Source of the DNA: Zavarzinia compransoris
GTDB lineage: Bacteria > Pseudomonadota > Alphaproteobacteria > Zavarziniales > Zavarziniaceae
Direction of reading: 5' to 3'
Assembly (NCBI RefSeq): GCF_003173055.1
Contig: NZ_QGLF01000001.1
Location: 255,085-319,084 of the forward strand
Length of the DNA stretch: 64,000 bases
Shown here: positions 43,912 through 53,167 of the stretch, in pieces
Layout of the letters: the number at the start of each line of letters is the position of its first letter
Numbering within the stretch: the first letter of the stretch is position 1
Notes under the pieces: generated by a model
What the model was told of the DNA's origin: nothing
Seen by the model: only the letters and a program-made list of their open reading frames with translations
The model's database searches: none
Made by a program: the position numbers and the translations under genes

Positions 43912-43986
43912 GAAATCGGATGCCGATCCCGGCCTCCGAGCGGAAATAACGATCACTAACACCTTGATAATGATCATCTTTTCAAA

Positions 43987-44895
43987 TCATTCGGGGGCGA
44001 TCTGGCAAAGCAGCCAGTCGCGGAAGGCGGCCAGTGCCGGCAGGTTCCGCTTCGCCTCCGGATAGGCCAGGAAATAGCCCTGGGACGAGATCACCCGGGT
44101 GTCGAACAGGGGCACCAGCTCGCCCCGGCGGATTTCCTCGGCGACCAGCAATTCGGGGGCGAGCGCGATGCCCAGGCCGGCCACCGCCGCCTGGAGGACC
44201 ATGGCGAATTGCTCGAAGCTCAGGCGCTGCTGGTCGCCCGCCGGGCCGAGGCCGAGGGCGGCGAAACATTCGCCCCAGGCGCGCGGCCGCGTCGCCTGGA
44301 CCAGCAGGGTGGCGTGGCGCAGGTCCGCGGGCGTGCGATAGCCGGCGGCCTCGATCAGGGCCGGGGCGGCGACCGGCACCAGCACTTCGCCCATCAGGCG
44401 GTGCAGCACCGCGCCCGGCCAATGGGCGTCGCCGAAATGGATGGCGGCGTCCAGCCCCTCCTGCTCGAAATCGAAGGGGCGCAGCCGGGTCGAGAAGCGG
44501 ATGGTGACGTCGCGGTGGCGGGCGAAGAAATCCGGCAGGCGCGGGATCAGCCAGCGGGTGCCGATGGTCGGCAGGATGGCGAGGTCGAGAGTGCCGCCGC
44601 TGCCCCTGAAGGCGATGGTCTGGGCGGTGGCGGAGGCGAAGCGCGCCAGCGTGTCGCGCAATTGCTCGGCATAGAAGCGGCCGGCCTCGGTCAGATGCAC
44701 GCGCTGGCGCCGGCGCTCGAACAGGGCAAGGCCCAGCCGCGCCTCCAGGTCCTTCACCTGCCGGCTGACCGCGCCCTGGCTCAGGTTCAATTCCTCGGCG
44801 GCGCGGGTGAAGCTGCCCAGCCGGGCCGCCGCCTCGAAGGCGACGAGGCTGCCGAGCGGCGGGATCAGGCGGCGGCTGAGGGGCTGGTCGGTCAT
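43987..44895 (-). CDS. LysR-family regulator (GcvA/GcdR-like)
   Basis: 302 aa. N-terminal winged HTH (LGSLVAFEAAARLGSFTRAA, LNLSQGAVSRQVKDLEARLG) followed by a LysR effector domain (~residues 95-295). Divergent from gcdH with about 110 bp between the starts, the usual layout for a regulator of glutaryl-CoA dehydrogenase genes. Effector likely glutarate or a related acyl-CoA metabolite, by analogy. Confidence 0.88.
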   Translation of the reverse strand: MTDQPLSRRLIPPLGSLVAFEAAARLGSFTRAAEELNLSQGAVSRQVKDLEARLGLALFERRRQRVHLTEAGRFYAEQLRDTLARFASATAQTIAFRGSGGTLDLAILPTIGTRWLIPRLPDFFARHRDVTIRFSTRLRPFDFEQEGLDAAIHFGDAHWPGAVLHRLMGEVLVPVAAPALIEAAGYRTPADLRHATLLVQATRPRAWGECFAALGLGPAGDQQRLSFEQFAMVLQAAVAGLGIALAPELLVAEEIRRGELVPLFDTRVISSQGYFLAYPEAKRNLPALAAFRDWLLCQIAPE

Positions 44896-45008
44896 GGTGC
44901 TTCCGGGCGACTTGATGAGAATATCGCATGAAGTTGATCCGGGATCATCCGTTGCGAAGCGTCTTTCCCTCGGCCATCCTCGGGCATCTTGGAATTGTGG
45001 AGACCATG

Positions 45009-46199
45009 ATGGCTTCGTCGCGCGCCGCCTTCGTCTGGGAAGATGCGTTCCTGCTGGAAGACCAATTGAGCGAGGACGAGCGCCTGATCCGCGACAGCGT
45101 CCGCGCCTATGCGCAGGAAAAGCTGCTGCCGCGCGTCGTCTCCGCCTTCGCGGAGGAGCGTTTCGACCGCGAGATCATGAATGAAATGGGGGAATTGGGC
45201 TTCCTCGGCTCGACCATCCCGGCCGAATACGGCGGCGCCGGCGTCTCCTATGTCGCCTATGGCCTGGCCGCGCGGGAGGTGGAGCGGGTCGATTCCGGTT
45301 ACCGCTCGGCGATGAGCGTGCAATCGTCCCTGGTCATGCATCCGATCCATGCCTATGGCGACGAGGACCAGCGCCGCAAGTATCTGCCGAAGCTGGCGAC
45401 CGGCGAATGGATCGGCTGCTTCGGCCTGACCGAGCCCGACCACGGCTCGGACCCCGGCGGCATGCGCACCCGCGCCGCCAAGGTCGACGGCGGTTACATC
45501 CTGAACGGCGCCAAGATGTGGATCACCAATTCGCCGATCGCCGACCTCGCGGTGGTCTGGGCCAAGTCGGACGCCCATGACAATGAGATCAAGGGCTTCG
45601 TGGTCGAGCGCGGTTTCAAGGGCTTCTCTACCCCGAAGATCGAGAACAAGCTGTCGCTGCGCGCCTCGATCACCGGCGAGATCGTGCTCGACAATGTCTT
45701 CGTGCCGGCAGAAAACCTGCTGCCGAACGCGCGCGGCCTGGGCGGTCCCTTCGGCTGCCTGAACCGGGCGCGTTACGGCATTTCCTGGGGGGCACTCGGC
45801 GCCGCCGAATTCTGCTGGCACGCCGCGCGGCAATATACGTTGGACCGCAAGCAGTTCGGCCGCCCGCTGGCCCAGACCCAATTGGTGCAGAAGAAGCTGG
45901 CCGACATGCAGACCGAGATCAGCCTCGGGCTGCAAGGCTCGCTCCGCGTCGGGCGCCTGATGGACGAGGGCAAGGTCCTGCCCGAGGCGATCTCGCTGGT
46001 GAAGCGCAACAATTGCGGCAAGGCGCTGGACATCGCCCGCCAGGCCCGCGACATGCACGGCGGCAACGGCATTTCCGGCGAATTCCACGTCATCCGCCAC
46101 CTGCTGAACCTCGAGACGGTGAATACCTACGAAGGCACCCACGACGTCCATGCCCTGATCCTGGGCCGGGCCCAGACCGGCCTGCAGGCGTTCTTCTGA
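45009..46199 (+). CDS. gcdH: Glutaryl-CoA dehydrogenase
   Basis: FAD-dependent oxidative decarboxylation of glutaryl-CoA to crotonyl-CoA in lysine, tryptophan or glutarate breakdown. 396 aa from ATG 45009 (GGAG six bases upstream); ATG 45006 and 44928 are alternatives. Family motifs: [32 protein letters not shown], and [20 protein letters not shown] near the C-terminus with the catalytic Glu. The EGTHD stretch separates GcdH from generic acyl-CoA dehydrogenases. It shares an operon with a CoA-transferase that can make glutaryl-CoA. Confidence 0.93.
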   Translation: MASSRAAFVWEDAFLLEDQLSEDERLIRDSVRAYAQEKLLPRVVSAFAEERFDREIMNEMGELGFLGSTIPAEYGGAGVSYVAYGLAAREVERVDSGYRSAMSVQSSLVMHPIHAYGDEDQRRKYLPKLATGEWIGCFGLTEPDHGSDPGGMRTRAAKVDGGYILNGAKMWITNSPIADLAVVWAKSDAHDNEIKGFVVERGFKGFSTPKIENKLSLRASITGEIVLDNVFVPAENLLPNARGLGGPFGCLNRARYGISWGALGAAEFCWHAARQYTLDRKQFGRPLAQTQLVQKKLADMQTEISLGLQGSLRVGRLMDEGKVLPEAISLVKRNNCGKALDIARQARDMHGGNGISGEFHVIRHLLNLETVNTYEGTHDVHALILGRAQTGLQAFF

Positions 46200-46201
46200 T
46201 C

Positions 46202-47380
46202 ATGGCCGGGGCGCCGCACGAGGGGCTGCGGGTCATCGAACTCGCCCGCATCCTGGCCGGTCCCTGGGCCGGCCAGATCCTGGCCGATCTCGGCGCCGAC
46301 GTGATCAAGATCGAAAAGCCGGGGGCGGGGGACGATACGAGGTCCTGGGGCCCGCCCTTCCTGCCCGGGCCGGACGGCGGCACCCTGGGTGCTGCCTATT
46401 TCCACGGCTGCAACCGGGGCAAGCGCTCGGTCGCCGTCGATATCGCGACGCCGGCAGGGCAGGCGGCGATCCGCGATCTCGTGCGCGGCGCCGATGTCCT
46501 GATCGAGAATTTCAAGGTCGGCGGCCTTGCCCGCTACGGCCTCGACTATCAAAGCCTGTCGGCGCTCAACCCGCGCCTCGTCTATTGTTCCATCACCGGC
46601 TTCGGCCAGGACGGGCCCTATGCCAGACGGGCCGGCTACGACCTGATGATCCAGGGCCTCGGCGGCATCATGGACCTGACGGGGGAGGCGGACGGCCCGC
46701 CCCAGCGGGTCGGGATCCCCCTGGTCGATCTCTTCACCGGCGTCTATGCGGTGGTCGCCATCCAGGCCGCCCTGGCGGAACGGGAAAAATCCGGCCTCGG
46801 CCAGCATGTCGACATGGCGCTGCTGGATACCCAGGTCGCCATTCTCGGCAATCATTCGATCGCCTATCTCGCCACCGGCAACACCCCCAGGCGTTACGGC
46901 AATGCCCATCCGAGCATCGTCCCCTATCAGAGCTTCGCCTGCGCCGACGGCCACCTGATCCTCGCGGTCGGCAACGACGGCCAGTTCAGGAAGGCGGCGG
47001 CCGTGCTCGGCCTTGCCGGTCTCGGCACCGACCCGCGCTTCGCCACCAACGAGGACAGGGTGCGCCACCGCGAGACCCTGATCCCCCTGATGGCGGCGCG
47101 CATGGCCGAAATCCCGCGCGACACGCTGCTGGCCGGCTTCGAGGCGGCGGGCGTGCCGGCGGGGCCGATCAACACGGTCGCCCAGGTCTTCGCCGATCCC
47201 CAGGTCCGCCACCGCGGGATGCAGCTCGAACTCGATTCCGGCGGCATGCCGGTGCCCGGGGTGCGCACGCCCATCCGCCTGTCGCGCAGCGACCTCGTGC
47301 TCGACCGGCCGTCGCCATCCCTCGGCCAGCACACGGAAGAAGTGCTGGCGGGCCTCGCATTGCCGCCGGACGCTAACTAA
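46202..47380 (+). CDS. CaiB/BaiF (class III) CoA-transferase, probably glutarate-activating
   Basis: 392 aa. N-terminal LRVIELARILAGPWAGQILADLGADVIKIEKPGAGD and the catalytic Asp region (KVGGLARYGLDY, DLMIQGLGGIMDLTG) define class III CoA-transferases. Position two bases after gcdH suggests succinyl-CoA:glutarate CoA-transferase (SugC-like), moving CoA from succinyl-CoA or an equivalent to glutarate. Start ATG 46202; a longer frame from 46013 is out of phase with gcdH and not used. Confidence 0.85.
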   Translation: MAGAPHEGLRVIELARILAGPWAGQILADLGADVIKIEKPGAGDDTRSWGPPFLPGPDGGTLGAAYFHGCNRGKRSVAVDIATPAGQAAIRDLVRGADVLIENFKVGGLARYGLDYQSLSALNPRLVYCSITGFGQDGPYARRAGYDLMIQGLGGIMDLTGEADGPPQRVGIPLVDLFTGVYAVVAIQAALAEREKSGLGQHVDMALLDTQVAILGNHSIAYLATGNTPRRYGNAHPSIVPYQSFACADGHLILAVGNDGQFRKAAAVLGLAGLGTDPRFATNEDRVRHRETLIPLMAARMAEIPRDTLLAGFEAAGVPAGPINTVAQVFADPQVRHRGMQLELDSGGMPVPGVRTPIRLSRSDLVLDRPSPSLGQHTEEVLAGLALPPDAN

Positions 47381-47441
47381 ACGTAAAGGCATTGCCCGCA
47401 GAATCGGCCGATCCGGTTCGGCTGTGCTTGGGGGAATGGCC

Positions 47442-48098
47442 ATGTCCCAGATTGCGGGTGCCGCGACGTTGCTCTATCGCTCGCCCGCGCCGCGGGCGCT
47501 GGCGCTCTGCCTTCTGGCGGTCGCGGTCGCGATCATCGCGGTGATGATCCTGCACCGCCTGCTGATCCTGCTGCACGATCCCCTGATCGAGGAGGTCCGG
47601 CGCAGCGCGCTCCTCCTGAAGAAGGTGGAATGCGCGGCGCTGGCCGGGCTCTGCTGTGTTCTGCTGCATTACATCCGCGGCGTGCGCGACAATCTCGCCC
47701 CGCTCGGGGTCAGCGATGCCGCCTGGCCGGCGGCGACGGCGGCGGTCCTCTGGCTGCTGCCGGTGATCAACCTGCTGTTCGCCGCCCTGCTGCTGCGCGA
47801 GGCGTGGCAGGCGAGCGATCCGGCGCGGGCGCAGTCCCTGTTCGTCAACTGGCGGCAATCGGCGGCCAGCAGCCTGCCCTTCGTCTGGGCCGCCCTGTTC
47901 CTTGCCGCCCTCGGCCTCGTGATCGTGCCCTGGGCGGACGCCGGGCTCGCCGGCAGCCTGCTGCTCTCCGCCGTCGGCGAGGCGGTGATGGTGGCGGCCA
48001 TGCTCGTCCTGATCGTGCTGGTGCTGCGCCTCGCGCTGCGCCAGGACCGGCGGGCGGCACGACGGGATGTCGGCGCCCTGCCGGCCTTCGGCCGCTGA
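47442..48098 (+). CDS. DUF4328-like membrane protein
   Basis: 218 aa with about five helices. The segment AVLWLLPVINLLFAALLLREAWQAS resembles the DUF4328 signature (W.vP..N...P......W.as), so I assign it tentatively. GGGGGA lies six bases before ATG 47442; a GTG at 47424 is in frame. Function unknown. It follows the CoA-transferase by 61 bp, possibly independently. Confidence 0.5.
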   Translation: MSQIAGAATLLYRSPAPRALALCLLAVAVAIIAVMILHRLLILLHDPLIEEVRRSALLLKKVECAALAGLCCVLLHYIRGVRDNLAPLGVSDAAWPAATAAVLWLLPVINLLFAALLLREAWQASDPARAQSLFVNWRQSAASSLPFVWAALFLAALGLVIVPWADAGLAGSLLLSAVGEAVMVAAMLVLIVLVLRLALRQDRRAARRDVGALPAFGR

Positions 48099-48105
48099 GT
48101 TGCGG

Positions 48106-48528
48106 TTACGACCAGGGAACAGGCTCCGGCACGGGACAGGGGCCTTCCGCGTCCTTGGTGCCGAAATCCGCCGGCCCGACGATTTCCAGATATTCCATGT
48201 CGGGCGAGTAATCGTAGAGGTAATGGGTGATGCCCGGGCGCTGGTGCACGCAGTCCCCGGCCTCGACCAGCGTGTCCTTGTCCTCATACATGAAGCGGGC
48301 CCAGCCCTTCAGCATGATGACGATGTGGAAGTCCGCCTGGTGCTGGTGCCAGCCGGTGCCGGCGGTCGGCGGGTTGTTGGCCTTGACCAGTTGGGCGATC
48401 ACCTTGCCGCCGGTCGCCTCGGTGATGCCGAGATCGCGATAGAGGAAGAAGTCGCGCAAGCCCTCGCCGATGAAGGCCGTATCGGCCGGCTTGACGTGGG
48501 AAAACTTGTTCGCACCCTCAGTTGCCAT
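48106..48528 (-). CDS. Single-domain cupin protein
   Basis: 140 aa beta-barrel. Cupin motif 1: WHQHQADFHIVIMLKGWARF, with His ligands and a Glu replaced by Asp. Motif 2: GDCVHQRPGITHYLYDYS. Metal binding is likely, with an unknown small acid, sugar or keto substrate. Divergent neighbours; the gene's start is followed leftward by an AT-rich palindrome. Confidence 0.75.
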   Translation of the reverse strand: MATEGANKFSHVKPADTAFIGEGLRDFFLYRDLGITEATGGKVIAQLVKANNPPTAGTGWHQHQADFHIVIMLKGWARFMYEDKDTLVEAGDCVHQRPGITHYLYDYSPDMEYLEIVGPADFGTKDAEGPCPVPEPVPWS

Positions 48529-48580
48529 AAGCGCACTCCGTCAGGCTGTTACAGTGACCCTGCAATCAGCATCCCTGATA

Positions 48581-48597
48581 TTGCCGCAATGCGGCAA
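48581..48597. promoter_or_regulatory. TTGCCGC-AAT-GCGGCAA palindrome upstream of the cupin
   Basis: A perfect 7-bp inverted repeat with a 3-bp centre, about 55 bp before the cupin start and 30 bp past the end of the next gene. Could be a regulator site or a weak terminator hairpin (no T-tract). Confidence 0.35.
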
Positions 48598-48625
48598 GAG
48601 TGTTTGCGTGGCAAAAGGTGCGAAT

Positions 48626-49159
48626 TCAGCCGGAAATGCAGCGGTCGAAAGCGGCTTGCGGGCTGAGCCGGCCGGCCCCGGCCAGACATTGGGCCATGGC
48701 CGTATCCTCGCAGACGAAGCGGGGGCCGTCGGTGCCCGGCAGGGCATAGGCCCAGCCGGTGGAGCCGCGGGAATTGCGGCAGACGGCGGACCACGCCCGG
48801 CTGTCCGGGGCGCGCCAGGTGATGCGGTAGCGCCAGACCCCGGGCAGCAGCGGGTCCTTCACCGCATCGACGATGGAATAGACGAACAGCCCGTCAAGGA
48901 AGGTGGTGCCGACCAGATCGCCGGTGTCGAGTTCGCGGCCGTCCGCATTGCCGGTCAGGCGCCCGCCCTCGACCGCGATGACGTCCAGCACCTCGGCCCG
49001 GGCAGCGCGTGTCGTCTCGCCGCCCAAGGCGGCGAGGACAAAGGCGGCAAGGGCGCAGACCGCCGCGGTGCCAGACCCGATGGGCCGGCGCCATGCCCGG
49101 TATAGATTACCGGGCGGCTGTTGTCTCGGATGCCAGAGGCTCGGATGCCAGACAGCCAC
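48626..49159 (-). CDS. Secreted protein, possibly ADYC-domain-like
   Basis: 177 aa. A hydrophobic segment (~residues 30-48, GTAAVCALAAFVLAAL) after a basic stretch (RAWRRPIGSG) suggests a signal or anchor. The mature part (VEGGRLTGNADGRELDTGDLVGTTF, then VWRYRITWRAP and CRNSRGSTGWAYAL) reminds me of N-terminal parts of ADYC-domain proteins. It ends before the ADYC motif itself, so it may be a short or truncated relative. Assignment tentative. Confidence 0.5.
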   Translation of the reverse strand: MAVWHPSLWHPRQQPPGNLYRAWRRPIGSGTAAVCALAAFVLAALGGETTRAARAEVLDVIAVEGGRLTGNADGRELDTGDLVGTTFLDGLFVYSIVDAVKDPLLPGVWRYRITWRAPDSRAWSAVCRNSRGSTGWAYALPGTDGPRFVCEDTAMAQCLAGAGRLSPQAAFDRCISG

Positions 49160-49229
49160 GAACCGTATCCCCCAATTCGTTACGGTTGCTTAGCATATGC
49201 AGCAAATTGAGGTCATTCTGTGACATTGA

Positions 49230-51647
<2,418 letters not shown>

Positions 51648-51725
51648 GGCGGGTTCCTTGTGTTATTTTTGTGTGACGCAACAAAATCTTGCGGACAAGT
51701 GCCGCTATCGGCGCATAATAGTGGC

Positions 51726-51849
51726 GTTGTGAACCGTGGTGAAAAGGTTATCGACCCTGATCCATCCGCGCCACATCTCGCCCCCCTCCCTCCGCCGCGC
51801 AGCAATGCCGCCGTGCGATGAGAAGCCGCCCGTTTCAGGCGGCTTTTTT
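51726..51849 (+). ncRNA. Candidate short RNA or phoH leader ending in a terminator
   Basis: A promoter-like TTGCGGAC...CATAAT (51690-51719) is followed ~100 bases later by an intrinsic terminator (51823-51849), well before phoH. A ~124-nt transcript is predicted. It also contains a 30-codon frame from a GTG at 51729 to a TGA just before the terminator. It could be an sRNA, a leader ORF or an attenuator. No match to 6S, SRP or tmRNA was recognised. Confidence 0.4.
51823..51849 (+). terminator. Intrinsic terminator upstream of phoH
   Basis: AAGCCGCC and GGCGGCTT with a 7-base loop, then TTTTTT. It is ~80 bp before the phoH ATG and no gene on this strand ends here, so it must close a short transcript or an attenuated leader. 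Confidence 0.75.
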
Positions 51850-51929
51850 GTTGCCCGCGCGGCGGGCCTCCGCGCCTGCGGCCGGGGCGACGCCTGCCTG
51901 CCTCTCGCTCAAGAATCGAGGAGTGCCGC

Positions 51930-52670
51930 ATGACCAAGAGAGCCACCCGTGCCAAATCCCAGGGCGATGCCCATGAAGGCAAGGTCCGCACCCTGTTTCA
52001 GGAGGTTGCCGGCTGGGACCCGGTGGACGAAGACAATCGCGAACAGCGTTTCGTGAAGAAGGTCAGGCCGCAGAGCGAGAACCAGCGCATCCTGATCGAG
52101 GCGATCCAGAACCACAATCTTACCCTGGCGCTGGGCCCGGCCGGCACCGGCAAGACCTATCTCGCCATCGCCCAGGCGGTCGAGGCGCTCGAAGCCGGCG
52201 AAGTGAACCGCATCGTCCTCTCCCGCCCCGCGGTCGAGGCGGGGGAAAGCCTGGGCTACCTGCCCGGCGACATGCATGAAAAGCTGGCGCCCTATCTCCA
52301 GCCGCTCTACGACGCGCTGAACGAGCGCCTGGGGGCGAAGCGCCTGAAGGCCTATCTCGCCAACGGCTCGATCGAGATCGCCCCCGTCGCCTTCATGCGC
52401 GGACGCACGCTGAACGGCGCCTTCGTCGTGATCGACGAGGCGCAGAACTGCACCTATGCCCAGATCAAGATGCTGCTCACCCGGCTCGGCTGGCATTCCA
52501 CCATGGTGCTGACCGGCGACCCGGACCAGAGCGACCTGCTCGAAGGCCTGTCCGGCCTGGCCGGCATCGCCGAGAAGCTGGAAGTCGTCCCGGGCATCGC
52601 CGTCGTCCGCCTGTCGGACCGGGACATCGTCCGCCACCCGCTGGTCGCCTCCATGCTCGGCGTGCTCTGA
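51930..52670 (+). CDS. phoH: PhoH-family ATPase (short form)
   Basis: 246 aa RecA-like ATPase. Walker A GPAGTGKTYLA, Walker B VVIDEAQN, and the family segments PAVEAGESLGYLPGD and LTGDPDQSD. The family is linked to RNA metabolism and phosphate or stress responses; the short form lacks the extra domains of the ~350-aa YbeZ type. Start ATG 51930. A terminator-ended short transcript precedes it. It shares a bidirectional terminator with the convergent glutaredoxin gene. Confidence 0.88.
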   Translation: MTKRATRAKSQGDAHEGKVRTLFQEVAGWDPVDEDNREQRFVKKVRPQSENQRILIEAIQNHNLTLALGPAGTGKTYLAIAQAVEALEAGEVNRIVLSRPAVEAGESLGYLPGDMHEKLAPYLQPLYDALNERLGAKRLKAYLANGSIEIAPVAFMRGRTLNGAFVVIDEAQNCTYAQIKMLLTRLGWHSTMVLTGDPDQSDLLEGLSGLAGIAEKLEVVPGIAVVRLSDRDIVRHPLVASMLGVL

Positions 52671-52675
52671 GCATG

Positions 52676-52713
52676 AAAAACCCCCGCCGGCCGGGCCGGC
52701 GGGGGTTCGTTTC
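52676..52713. terminator. Bidirectional terminator between phoH and glutaredoxin
   Basis: AACCCCCGCCGGC and its complement form a long GC stem, preceded by AAAAA and followed by CGTTT. It serves both convergent genes, six bases past the phoH stop. Confidence 0.8.
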
Positions 52714-52725
52714 GCTTGGCGGCGC

Positions 52726-53064
52726 TCAGGCGGCGTCGTTGTAGGCGATGCCCTTTTCGGCCAGCAGGGCCTGCAATTCGCCGGTCTGGTACATTTCGCG
52801 GATGATGTCGCAGCCGCCGACGAATTCACCCTTCACATAGAGCTGGGGAATGGTCGGCCAGTCCGAGAAGCGCTTGATGCCGTCGCGGAGCGAAGGGTCG
52901 GTCAGGACGTCGAAGCCCTTGAACTTCACGCCCAGGCGCCCCAGCACCTGCACCACCGCGGCGGAGAAGCCGCACTGCGGGAAGATCGGCGTGCCCTTCA
53001 TGTAGAGGACCACCGGGTTTTCGTCGATGTCGCGACGGATGCGGTCGAAGACTTCTTCGCTCAT
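52726..53064 (-). CDS. grxD: Monothiol glutaredoxin (Grx4/Grx5 type)
   Basis: 112 aa thioredoxin-fold protein with the active site CGFS (PQCGFSAAVVQVL), GSH-binding WPTIPQLYV and GGCDI. Members carry or deliver [2Fe-2S] clusters, often with BolA; bolA is not next to it here. Start ATG 53062-53064. Confidence 0.95.
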   Translation of the reverse strand: MSEEVFDRIRRDIDENPVVLYMKGTPIFPQCGFSAAVVQVLGRLGVKFKGFDVLTDPSLRDGIKRFSDWPTIPQLYVKGEFVGGCDIIREMYQTGELQALLAEKGIAYNDAA

Positions 53065-53167
53065 GGCCAGCTCCTGCGCCGCGCGGGCGCGGGTAAACGA
53101 TCCGATGATAGGAAACTAGTGTGGCGCGCGGGCCGGCGCAAGTGCGGCCCGCGCCGGCCCCCTTTGC

